This document shows, piece after piece, positions 54,390 to 64,000 of a stretch of DNA of 64,000 nucleotides. Below the pieces are notes generated by a model. That model saw only the letters and a list, made by a program, of their open reading frames with translations. It searched no databases and was not told where the DNA came from. The DNA is from Paenibacillus bovis. GTDB taxonomy: Bacteria > Bacillota > Bacilli > Paenibacillales > Paenibacillaceae. Each line of letters opens with the position of its first letter. Within the stretch, counting starts at the first letter, position 1. The position numbers and the translations under genes are program-made. Location of the stretch: contig NZ_CP013023.1 of assembly GCF_001421015.2 (NCBI RefSeq), forward strand, positions 3,961,501 to 4,025,500, given 5' to 3'.

Positions 54390-54664
54390 TGAACCTCTCC
54401 CCTTCGCTCCGTTCTGTCTTGCAAATAGCCAGAGATTATTTTACCATACCCTGCGTATTTTTGAGAATAGTCAGTTAAATAATTCACTTTTTGACCCCTG
54501 TCTGCAGATTCTGGTAATGGTACGTAAAATCCGCTACAATATGAGTAATAAGCATCTCTACTATATATGAAATGCTTAGTCGGCAAACATTTTTCAGCCG
54601 GTCATGGAATATGCGAAACCATCATTTTCAGGAATGATGAAGAATAATGGAAGGGTGACACTAC

Positions 54665-55657
54665 TTGCCAAAACAATCCACTCCAGTCAGCTATGGCGGC
54701 CAGGCTGTAATCGAAGGCGTCATGTTTGGCGGAAAGCACGTCAACGTAACCGCAGTAAGACGCAAAGATGGTGAGATCACCTACCTGGAAGTTCCCAGAC
54801 AGGACAAGCCCTGGGTTCGTACACTCCGCCGCATTCCGCTTCTGCGCGGTATTATTGGTCTGATTGACTCCAGCGCCAAAGGCTCCAAACATCTTAATTA
54901 TGCTGCAGATGCCTATTCCGAGGACCAGATGGACCCAGAAGAATATGCGCAGCAGAAACAAAAAGAAGAATCCAAAAGAAGTCTCAGCATGGTCCTGGGT
55001 GTAGCTGTAGTCGGTGTGTTGTCCCTAATCGTCGGCAAGCTGATCTTTACAATCGTACCCGCTATGCTCGAAGGTCTACTGTTCAAAAATCTGTTCCATA
55101 ACCTTTTTTTGCATACTCTGCTAGAAGGGGTTATTAAAATCATACTACTGCTTGTGTATCTATGGGGTATCTCCCAGACACCGTTGATCAAGCGACTGTT
55201 CCAGTATCATGGGGCTGAACACAAAGTGATTACCGCTTTTGAAAATGGTGCCGAATTGACACCGGAGAATGTCCAGCGGTTCAGCCGTCTGCATTATCGC
55301 TGCGGCAGCAGCTTTATTATTCTGACTGTCATTATCGGTGTTATTATTTATTCCTTGTTCCACTGGGATGGACTCGCCGAGCGAATCCTTCAGCGGATTA
55401 TCCTGCTTCCTCTCGTGATAGGCGTTTCGTTTGAATTTCTGAAATTCACTAACAGCCTGCGTGATATTCCGGTACTGCGTTATCTCGGTTATCCGGGTCT
55501 GTGGCTGCAGTTGCTGACGACCAAGGAGCCTACCCTTGATCAGCTGGAAGTATCTATCGCTTCCTTTAACCGGATGCGTGAACTGGATGCGCAGCTGGCT
55601 CATGCGTCTGCATCATCTGCTGTTCCCGAAGTTTCTCCTGACCCTGTGAAAGGATGA
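54665..55657 (+). CDS. yqhQ: YqhQ-like DUF1385 membrane protein
   Basis: 330 residues, four or five helices. SYGGQAVIEGVMFGGKHVN and FQYHGAEHKVITAFENGAEL are the DUF1385 signature. Function unknown. TTG start with AAGGGTG upstream. Divergent from pepQ; followed by the SA1362-like gene with overlapping context. A conserved neighbour of pepQ-efp in Bacillales. Confidence 0.88.
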   Translation: MPKQSTPVSYGGQAVIEGVMFGGKHVNVTAVRRKDGEITYLEVPRQDKPWVRTLRRIPLLRGIIGLIDSSAKGSKHLNYAADAYSEDQMDPEEYAQQKQKEESKRSLSMVLGVAVVGVLSLIVGKLIFTIVPAMLEGLLFKNLFHNLFLHTLLEGVIKIILLLVYLWGISQTPLIKRLFQYHGAEHKVITAFENGAELTPENVQRFSRLHYRCGSSFIILTVIIGVIIYSLFHWDGLAERILQRIILLPLVIGVSFEFLKFTNSLRDIPVLRYLGYPGLWLQLLTTKEPTLDQLEVSIASFNRMRELDAQLAHASASSAVPEVSPDPVKG

Positions 55658-55662
55658 TAAAA

Positions 55663-56058
55663 ATGAGAAGGTCATTTCCTCAATTGATTATTTTCGTCGT
55701 GATGATCCTGTTGGCTGTGATTGGACTCGCTTCGTCGGTATATCGGATGATATTCATGCCTGCCACTTTTAACTGGGGCGGATTGATTGTAACGGTAGTT
55801 ATTCTGGCAATTGCGTTTATGCTGCTGCGTTCTTCCAGAGCTACTACCGGTATGGGCAAACAACCGAAAGTAAAGCCTTCTGCACGTACAATGGCCAAAG
55901 TCAAATCGCAGCAAAGTCAGTACAAAACATCAAGTAAATCGGCTCCTTTTGCCAAAAGTACTCCTTCTTCATCCGGCAAACCGAAAAAAAATTATCCATT
56001 CCAGGTGATCCAGGGCAACAAAGGCAAAGATGATGAGGATGTACCCAAGTTTCATTAA
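55663..56058 (+). CDS. YqhP/SA1362-like small membrane protein
   Basis: 131 residues. Two hydrophobic helices (about 6-26 and 37-56), then a Lys/Ser/Gln-rich cytoplasmic tail. AAAGGA lies 8 bases before ATG 55663, making it a better start than ATG 55654, which overlaps the yqhQ stop. Position next to yqhQ and topology match YqhP/SA1362; function unknown. Confidence 0.6.
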   Translation: MRRSFPQLIIFVVMILLAVIGLASSVYRMIFMPATFNWGGLIVTVVILAIAFMLLRSSRATTGMGKQPKVKPSARTMAKVKSQQSQYKTSSKSAPFAKSTPSSSGKPKKNYPFQVIQGNKGKDDEDVPKFH

Positions 56059-56112
56059 ATGAACAGTTCTCTACCCCTCAGCGCCATTTTTGTTCAGCTT
56101 CTGCTTTATATC

Positions 56113-56161
56113 AAAAAAAACCATCAAACCTCTCTACTTATAGAGGCTTGATGGTTTTTTT
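56113..56161. terminator. bidirectional terminator
   Basis: AAAACCATCAA-N-CCTCT / AGAGG-N-TTGATGGTTTT with long A and T tracts, between the yqhQ unit (plus) and the family-10 glycosidase (minus). Confidence 0.92.
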
Positions 56162-56210
56162 GTGGTTTTCTTTGATATACAGTGAATTGGTTGCTGAGTA
56201 GCCTTTCGTT

Positions 56211-57842
56211 TTACAGGCCCCAGTACGAACGAAGCTTGCTGACGATATCCAGCGGATTCTTTTTCAGATCTTTGTAGCTAAAGAAGATACTGCCTTTGAT
56301 ATTGCTGTATTTCTCGTTATATTTCAGTTGGTTAATGATTTCATTGGATGTATTCCAGCCAATTTCCGGTGTATTGATTTTGTAAATAGCTTGACCGATA
56401 TACAGATCGACTCCTGTATTCTTGGTCTCATTGGCCCACCAGTCTACGACTTTATCATAATGGGCTGCCGGCAAGGAGAAGCTCCAGTAGACCTGCGGAG
56501 CGATATAGTCGATCCAGCCATTTTTGATCCAGGTACGTGTATCGGCATACATGCTGTCATAAGCTGTTACGCCAGCTTTGGTATCGGAACCTGTAATATC
56601 ATTGGATTTGTTACGCCATACGCCGAACGGGCTGATCCCGAAACGTACGGATGGCTTGGACGCATGAATCGATTTGCCCAGATCACGGACAAAACTGTTG
56701 ATATTCGCACGTCTCCATTCACTTTTGCTTGTATAGCTGCCTTTGTAAGCGGCATAAGCCTTGTCATCACTAAACTTCTTGACAGAAGTCTCGGATGACG
56801 GGTAGAAATAGTCATCCATATGAACACCATCTACATCATAGTTGTTCACAACTTCCATTACTGTATCAATAATCGATTGACGGGCTGCCGGAATACCTGG
56901 ATTGATATAGTATTTGCCGTCAAAATAAATTACCCAGTCCGGGTGCTGACGTACGACATGATTGGAAGCAAGTGTAGCTGTTTTGGAATCGGTCGTTGCC
57001 CGAAACGGATTGAACCAGGCATGAATCTCCATACCGCGCTTGTGCGCTTCGGATACCATGTATTCCAGTGGATCATAGCCAGGATTTTTGCCCTGTGTAC
57101 CGGTCAGGAATTTGGACCATGGCATCGTTGCCGATTGATACAGCGCATCCCCCGAAGGACGTACCTGTACGAATACTGCATTCATGCCCATAGCCTGCAG
57201 ATCATCCAGCTGCTTGGAGAATTCCTGCTTTTGCTTGGCTGCATTGGAACTGCTTGGCCAGTCCAGGTTAAATACTGTGGAGATCCAGGCACCACGCAGC
57301 TCTTTGGAAGCGGCTGGAGTACTGTTTGTCGGTTTGGTGGAAGGCGAAGCATTCAGTGTGCTTCCTTTTCCATTGGCACTGCCTGTGCTGGAATCCGTAC
57401 CGCCGCCGGTAGTCAACGTGACAGTCTGTGTGGACTGATTCCAGTTGACGCCAAGACCGAGTCCCTCACCGATAAAGCGCAGCGGCACCATCACACGGCC
57501 GCTTTTGATCTGTACCGAAGTATCCAGCGCGACCGACTTGTTATTCACTGTAGCTGTCGGCTGTCCGGCTGCAAGTATCAATTTGTCGGTACCGTGAGTA
57601 ATAGTAACTGTACTATTCTGCTGATCCCAGGCAATCTCGGCACCCATATTTTCACTGATCAGACGCAGCGGCACCATCGTGACATTCGTATCACGGGTAA
57701 CATATGGAGCAGCATCTCCCTGAATACTTTTGCCATCCAGTACGATTTTGATGTTAGTATCGGCGGCGTACAATGTACTGCTCACCAACGGAAAAACAAC
57801 GACAATAGCAAGAAATAATGATAAATACCGATAAATTTTCAT
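56211..57842 (-). CDS. secreted family-10-like glycosylhydrolase (GHL10/YngK) with stalk domain
   Basis: 543 residues. Signal peptide (about 1-26, STLYA), copper-amine-oxidase-like stalk domain (about 30-145, two RDTNVTMVPLRLISENMGAE-type repeats), Ser/Thr linker, then a GHL10 barrel (about 180-540; ELRGAWISTVFNLDWPSS, HAWFNPFR, VDGVHMDDYFYP, WIDYIAPQVYWSF). Homologous to YngK; substrate probably cell-wall or exopolysaccharide glycan. Transcribed alone. Confidence 0.87.
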   Translation of the reverse strand: MKIYRYLSLFLAIVVVFPLVSSTLYAADTNIKIVLDGKSIQGDAAPYVTRDTNVTMVPLRLISENMGAEIAWDQQNSTVTITHGTDKLILAAGQPTATVNNKSVALDTSVQIKSGRVMVPLRFIGEGLGLGVNWNQSTQTVTLTTGGGTDSSTGSANGKGSTLNASPSTKPTNSTPAASKELRGAWISTVFNLDWPSSSNAAKQKQEFSKQLDDLQAMGMNAVFVQVRPSGDALYQSATMPWSKFLTGTQGKNPGYDPLEYMVSEAHKRGMEIHAWFNPFRATTDSKTATLASNHVVRQHPDWVIYFDGKYYINPGIPAARQSIIDTVMEVVNNYDVDGVHMDDYFYPSSETSVKKFSDDKAYAAYKGSYTSKSEWRRANINSFVRDLGKSIHASKPSVRFGISPFGVWRNKSNDITGSDTKAGVTAYDSMYADTRTWIKNGWIDYIAPQVYWSFSLPAAHYDKVVDWWANETKNTGVDLYIGQAIYKINTPEIGWNTSNEIINQLKYNEKYSNIKGSIFFSYKDLKKNPLDIVSKLRSYWGL

Positions 57843-57987
57843 CCATGTACCTCCAGTAAATCTTTTACCTGCTTCAATAGACTTGGCTCATCTGCTTTTG
57901 TAACGACAACTCTTCGACTCTGTCTCAATCATCTGCAATAACTTCACTTAATTAGACCTGTACCGTCCACAAAAGTTGCGGACAAAA

Positions 57988-58021
57988 TAAAAGACATCTG
58001 CCAGATAATCGACAGATGTCT
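57988..58021 (-). terminator. terminator after mntR
   Basis: AGACATCTG/CAGATGTCT stem with TTTTATTTTG tail on the minus strand. Confidence 0.85.
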
Positions 58022-58024
58022 GCC

Positions 58025-58450
58025 CTATGAATCGCTAATCAGCTCATTTTGCAGTCTTTGCAGTTCGGCTACACGCTCCGGATCGCGGCGGAAATATTCG
58101 ACCAGTGTCTCGATCTGGGTAATCGAATCCCAGCTCAGATGATGCTCGATGCCTTCAACGTCCTTATATATATAATCGGGATTCACACCGATAATACCCA
58201 GAAAATCTTCCAGCAGCTGATGACGGTCTACCAGGCGCTTGCCCATCTTTTTCCCTTTGCTGGTCAGTACCAGTCCGCGGTATTTCTCATAAATCAGGTA
58301 TTCATCCTTATCCAGCTTCTGGATCATCTTCGTTACGGATGAAGGATGAACTTCCAATCCCTCCGCAATGTCCGATACACGCGCATAACCCTTCTGATCA
58401 ATCAGCTTGTAGATGCGCTCCAAATAGTCTTCCATACTGGGCGTTGGCAT
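58025..58450 (-). CDS. mntR: manganese transport regulator MntR
   Basis: 141 residues, DtxR family. All Mn ligands are at the B. subtilis positions: D8 and E11 (MEDYLERI), H77, E99, E102, H103. The winged helix holds [20 protein letters not shown]. It represses mntH and mntABC with Mn(II). No Mn transporter lies in the window. Confidence 0.94.
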   Translation of the reverse strand: MPTPSMEDYLERIYKLIDQKGYARVSDIAEGLEVHPSSVTKMIQKLDKDEYLIYEKYRGLVLTSKGKKMGKRLVDRHQLLEDFLGIIGVNPDYIYKDVEGIEHHLSWDSITQIETLVEYFRRDPERVAELQRLQNELISDS

Positions 58451-58585
58451 CTTGCTCCCCCTTTGGCATACACTTTCTTATTTGTGATACAGGCGCCGTA
58501 GTATACGTATCCGGCACATAATTCATTCAATAATCATACATGGAATGTAGACAGCTTGGCAAGTTTTAACAGCGTTTTGCGCCAT

Positions 58586-58632
58586 AAAAAGAACCTTCAA
58601 TGATGCCGCAAAGACCATGCATTGAAGGTTCT
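58586..58632 (-). terminator. terminator after metG
   Basis: AGAACCTTCAATG/CATTGAAGGTTCT stem followed by TTTTTATGG on the minus strand, 38 bases past the stop. Confidence 0.9.
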
Positions 58633-58669
58633 CCGGTTATGACGAAAGCGGGCTTGTACGCCTGCTATT

Positions 58670-61075
<2,406 letters not shown>

Positions 61076-61128
61076 GAAACGTATATATGACTTGTGTAAT
61101 TGAATATACCTAATTCTCCGGGAAACTG

Positions 61129-61449
61129 TCAAGCATTACGACGGTTCTGTATCAGCTCCGGCTCTTGTGATGAAGAAGCTGCTGCACGTTCCGAACCAGT
61201 CGTTTTCCGCTCTTTTGCGGGAGGTACCGGATCGATGCCTCCCGGATGAAACGGATGACATTTGCCGATACGTATCGCTGCCAGCAGGCTGCCTTTGAAT
61301 ACGCCATGAACCTCAATCGCTTCCAGTGCATACTGGGAACAGGTCGGATAGAACCGGCAGCTCGGCGGCTTGAGTGGAGAAATAAATTTGCGATATATAT
61401 GGATCGGCACCTGTACGGCTCGGCGGCTCCATTTCTGTGGCTTATTCAC
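61129..61449 (-). CDS. yidD: membrane protein insertion efficiency factor YidD
   Basis: 106 residues. [20 protein letters not shown] and [13 protein letters not shown] are the YidD signature; the N-terminal amphipathic helix is typical. The last 35 residues are a polar, unconserved tail. GTG start overlapping the zur TGA (GTGA), so translation is coupled to zur. Confidence 0.93.
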   Translation of the reverse strand: MNKPQKWSRRAVQVPIHIYRKFISPLKPPSCRFYPTCSQYALEAIEVHGVFKGSLLAAIRIGKCHPFHPGGIDPVPPAKERKTTGSERAAASSSQEPELIQNRRNA

Positions 61450-61991
61450 TGGCTTTTGCCTGCCGCATATTCGGTATGTGCTACAGGCACACTGGTTTTC
61501 AGATGCAGTGCCGGTCCTTCTTTGCCGTCCCCACCCTTGCCGGCAGCCGCCTGTTCATCCGCTGGAAGATTACCCAGCTGCATCCGGCAGTCCTTGCAAT
61601 AACCGAACACTTCGAACTTGTGGCGAATGACTTCAAATTGCTCAGGCATATCCGTCATATCCATCGGGCAAAAAGCGATCGGATACGTTTTCTCGCACTG
61701 CAAACAGATCATATGATGGTGATGATGATCCTGGCTGCAGTGGCTTTTGAATTTGACGCCATCTTCGAATACGATCTGCTCCAGTACACCCAGCTCCTGC
61801 ATGACACGCAGATTGCGGTACACAGTATCAAAGCTGAGTCCGCTGTATTTTTGTCCCATATATTCATAGACATCTTTGGCTGTCAGATAACCCGGTGCTT
61901 CCGCAAACAGTTTGGCCAGTGTACGGCGCTGATCGGTAATCCGCAGTCCCTGTTTTGACATAATATTAATAATTTCCTCGGTAGACAGCAT
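61446..61991 (-). CDS. zur: zinc uptake regulator Zur (Fur family)
   Basis: 181 residues, longer than usual through a Gly/Lys-rich C-terminal tail. [20 protein letters not shown] then TVYRNL matches Zur rather than Fur or Per[21 protein letters not shown] and GYCKDCRMQ are the metal sites. It represses zinc uptake with Zn(II). GGAGGAG precedes the ATG. A Zur box lies about 62 bases upstream; yidD overlaps its end. Confidence 0.88.
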   Translation of the reverse strand: MLSTEEIINIMSKQGLRITDQRRTLAKLFAEAPGYLTAKDVYEYMGQKYSGLSFDTVYRNLRVMQELGVLEQIVFEDGVKFKSHCSQDHHHHHMICLQCEKTYPIAFCPMDMTDMPEQFEVIRHKFEVFGYCKDCRMQLGNLPADEQAAAGKGGDGKEGPALHLKTSVPVAHTEYAAGKSQ

Positions 61992-62052
61992 GAGTCGCTC
62001 CTCCTGTCATGGTTGCAGCTAATTTCTATTTTAACCATTGTTTATATTTTAT

Positions 62053-62067
62053 TCGTAATAATAACTA
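62053..62067. promoter_or_regulatory. Zur box upstream of zur
   Basis: TCGTAATAATAACTA matches the Bacillus Zur operator TCGTAATNATTACGA at 12 of 14 defined positions and overlaps a minus-strand TATAAT (62072-62067). Predicted zur autoregulation. Confidence 0.5.
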
Positions 62068-62173
62068 TTATATACCAAAACCAAAGCAATGCCGAGTTCT
62101 GGAGGCACTATTTTTTGTCAATCTATTTGATTCTAAAGGTGATTCTGATTTCATGCAACCCGGTAAGCAAAAT

Positions 62174-62203
62174 AAAAACCGGAGCTGCAGGGCAGGCTCC
62201 GGT
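62174..62203 (-). terminator. terminator after the PKD/stalk protein gene
   Basis: ACCGGAGC/GCTCCGGT stem with a 10-base loop and TTTTTATTTTGC tail on the minus strand. The remaining bases 61992-62277 hold only the zur promoter region. Confidence 0.88.
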
Positions 62204-62277
62204 CGTAGTACAGGACAGCTATACGGCTGCCTTTTCATTTCGGTGGAACAATTATAAAAATGAGTGCATTTTACAGA

Positions 62278-64000
62278 TTACTGCTTTTTGGCCGGCAGCT
62301 GATTGAACAGCAGGTTAACCGGCAGATTGCTGCCCGGTGCTGCTGTGAACCAGATCTCTACGGATTCTGTATCCAGTGCGCCGGTACGATAGATAACTAC
62401 ATTATCGTTGGCAGAAGTAGCTGCACCGTTGTTTTTGATTGGTGTGCTAACACCATTCACGAAGATATAACCAGAGTAACGACCACCACGCGCATTAAAG
62501 GAAATCAGCGTGTTTGGTGCTACCATATCCAGTTTGATTTTGTACAGTACACCAAAGTTACCAGCATTGGATGCTTCGGTCATGGACATTGGATCTGTAC
62601 CTGTCAGGTTTGGATCACTGTTGTTGTCACCGAGTGGAATACGTACATTGGAATTACCGATCAGACCAGGTACATGCATAATGCGTGTTGCATTGTCATA
62701 CGTACCACGGTTGTGGATACCGTCGCGATCCAGTTTAGGCAGAGTAGCCATGGAAGCGATCGGATCTGCATTTTCATCAACCATCATTACTGTATATTGA
62801 ACAGTAGCATCACTCACCAGATCACCATACAGAGAGATAACATTGTCCGGTTTGATCGTTGTTGCATTCAGTTGATTGAAAATGATCTGACTTTGTCCCG
62901 GTTGGATAACTACAGTCTGTGCATCTGTACCGGATTGCAGAGATTTGTAATAACGATCGATAGAAACTTTACCTGCTGCAGTAGCATAAACGTTAGGACC
63001 ACCAAAACCTACATCCTGAATATTCAGTGTTGCAGGTGTTGCATTGGTATTGGTTGCAATAACGTACATCTTAACGCGTTTGCCGGTTTCATTAACATGG
63101 TGAACCATAATACGTGTTGGTCCGCTTGCATTTTCCTGGTACACAATACCTTCGGACAATGTTCTTTCCGGGCTGTTACTGCGGATCAGGCGTACCGGCT
63201 CCGAAGTTACTTCAGAAGTCATTGTCTGCCATGTTGGGATCTCGGCACCATTGATATTGAAAGAATCACCGATAGGTGTGAACAGCGGATAGAACTGCTC
63301 TGCTGTATACAATGTATCATTGGTAATATTGATTGTTTTGCTGTACGTGCCTGTCGCACCATGCTTATCGGTGACAGTCAGTGTAATTGTCTGTGGTCCC
63401 GGTGTGAAGAATGCCAGTTCTTTGTTGACCCATTGTGTTTTACCGGCATCAATAGCATTTTCATCATCTGTACTCATATCGGTATAGTTGATAACTTCAC
63501 CCATACGGTAGGATTCACTGTTGGTTGTGAACATCGCTACCGGCGGCTGATTGGGAGGCAGTACATTGATTGTTACCGTATATGGATCGCTCCATTGTCC
63601 GGCAGAATCCATGATCTGGTACGTTACGACATGAGAACCGGCTTCAGCGAAAATATCTTCGCGTCCTGTCCAGCGCTCATCCGCAACCGGGCCACCATCA
63701 GGTGTTTTGGTTTTGGTTGTATACTGTACGGTCGTTTGCGTAGCATAGATAGCTGTAGGTGACACGGTAAAGGAAGCCGTAGGTTTTACCTGCAGATCCA
63801 TGATTACCATTTTGCCTTGAACCGTATATGGAATATTCAGTGCAGCCGTGATGGACGTCAGCGGTACCATGAATACACTTTTCTGTTGGTAAGAAGGGCC
63901 TTTCATCAGTGTACGTACACCATCTACTGTGTAATACTTACTGTCTGTTGTGAAACGCAGTTCTTTACCGTCTTTTTTCATGACGGTTTCTTTGGTCTTG
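62278..64000 (-). CDS. large exported protein with stalk and PKD-like domains, N-terminus beyond window
   Basis: 574 residues readable, open to the right edge, so the N-terminus with any signal peptide is missing. First a copper-amine-oxidase-like stalk end (about 1-65; SVFMVPLTSITAALNIPYTV), then two PKD/Ig-like modules (about 75-150 and 155-245; TGREDIFAEAGSHVVTYQIM, GPQTITLTVTDKHGATGTYS), then about 330 residues of beta-rich unrecognised sequence with many Asn/Thr. ATG 63981 is internal. Probably an adhesion or matrix protein; no catalytic motif seen. Confidence 0.75.
   Translation of the reverse strand, partial: KTKETVMKKDGKELRFTTDSKYYTVDGVRTLMKGPSYQQKSVFMVPLTSITAALNIPYTVQGKMVIMDLQVKPTASFTVSPTAIYATQTTVQYTTKTKTPDGGPVADERWTGREDIFAEAGSHVVTYQIMDSAGQWSDPYTVTINVLPPNQPPVAMFTTNSESYRMGEVINYTDMSTDDENAIDAGKTQWVNKELAFFTPGPQTITLTVTDKHGATGTYSKTINITNDTLYTAEQFYPLFTPIGDSFNINGAEIPTWQTMTSEVTSEPVRLIRSNSPERTLSEGIVYQENASGPTRIMVHHVNETGKRVKMYVIATNTNATPATLNIQDVGFGGPNVYATAAGKVSIDRYYKSLQSGTDAQTVVIQPGQSQIIFNQLNATTIKPDNVISLYGDLVSDATVQYTVMMVDENADPIASMATLPKLDRDGIHNRGTYDNATRIMHVPGLIGNSNVRIPLGDNNSDPNLTGTDPMSMTEASNAGNFGVLYKIKLDMVAPNTLISFNARGGRYSGYIFVNGVSTPIKNNGAATSANDNVVIYRTGALDTESVEIWFTAAPGSNLPVNLLFNQLPAKKQ

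Noticed and set aside
62260..63762. 500-residue open frame on the plus strand
   Set aside because: Antisense to the PKD/stalk gene, extreme Cys/Ile/Arg composition and no ribosome binding site; a shadow frame.

Overview
The window is a stretch of low-to-mid GC Firmicutes chromosome, most likely Paenibacillus or a close relative. Strong AGGAGG-type ribosome binding sites, frequent TTG/GTG starts, T-rich intrinsic terminators, a Met T-box leader, Prli42, AmaP/Asp23 and copper-amine-oxidase-like stalk domains on exported proteins all fit Paenibacillaceae. The gene order is largely the Bacillales core order (efp-accB-accC-asp23-amaP-nusB-folD-xseAB-ispA-dxs-tlyA-argR-recN-spo0A, and nudF-endoQ-fur-xerD-punA). 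The type species is not recognisable from this window alone.

Left part (1-25.9 kb, mostly minus strand): a SelA-like PLP enzyme with a metal amidohydrolase, divergent from a small XRE regulator; ppiB; lysA; tldD/tldE; a paired YdcZ-type small transporter with its ArsR-type regulator; a plus-strand island with a secreted M14 peptidase and a DNA/RNA non-specific nuclease; purine nucleoside phosphorylase, an Imm26-like gene, xerD, fur, endonuclease Q, nudF, a PepT-like peptidase; the miniprotein gene prli42 running antisense into lipB; and the branched-chain keto acid dehydrogenase genes (lpdV, bkdAA, bkdAB, bkdB).

Middle part (25.9-35.8 kb) is accessory and gene-poor: a methyltransferase, a heparinase II/III family protein, VanZ-like, zinc-ribbon and HNH proteins, a candidate structured non-coding RNA with its own promoter and terminator, an orphan AraC regulator between two microsatellites (TTCCC x8 and GAAATGCT x15), a degenerate 18-bp tandem array, an unannotated 34-residue membrane peptide, a GNAT acetyltransferase, and a fusion of a Cys cluster to pentapeptide repeats.

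Right part (35.9-64 kb): spo0A, recN, argR, tlyA; the folD-xseA-xseB-ispA-dxs operon; nusB; the Asp23/AmaP envelope-stress operon; accBC; aspartokinase; efp; pepQ; yqhQ/yqhP; a family-10 glycosidase; mntR; metG behind a Met T-box; zur-yidD with a probable Zur box; and the end of a large PKD/stalk-domain exported protein.

The most striking observation is comparative. At four separate places where Bacillus subtilis carries sporulation genes (spoIIA after punA, spoIIM beside fur, spoIVB between recN and spo0A, spoIIIA between efp and accB) the flanking genes are present but the sporulation genes are absent. spo0A itself is intact and has Spo0A boxes upstream. This suggests a lineage that no longer sporulates but keeps Spo0A for other regulation.
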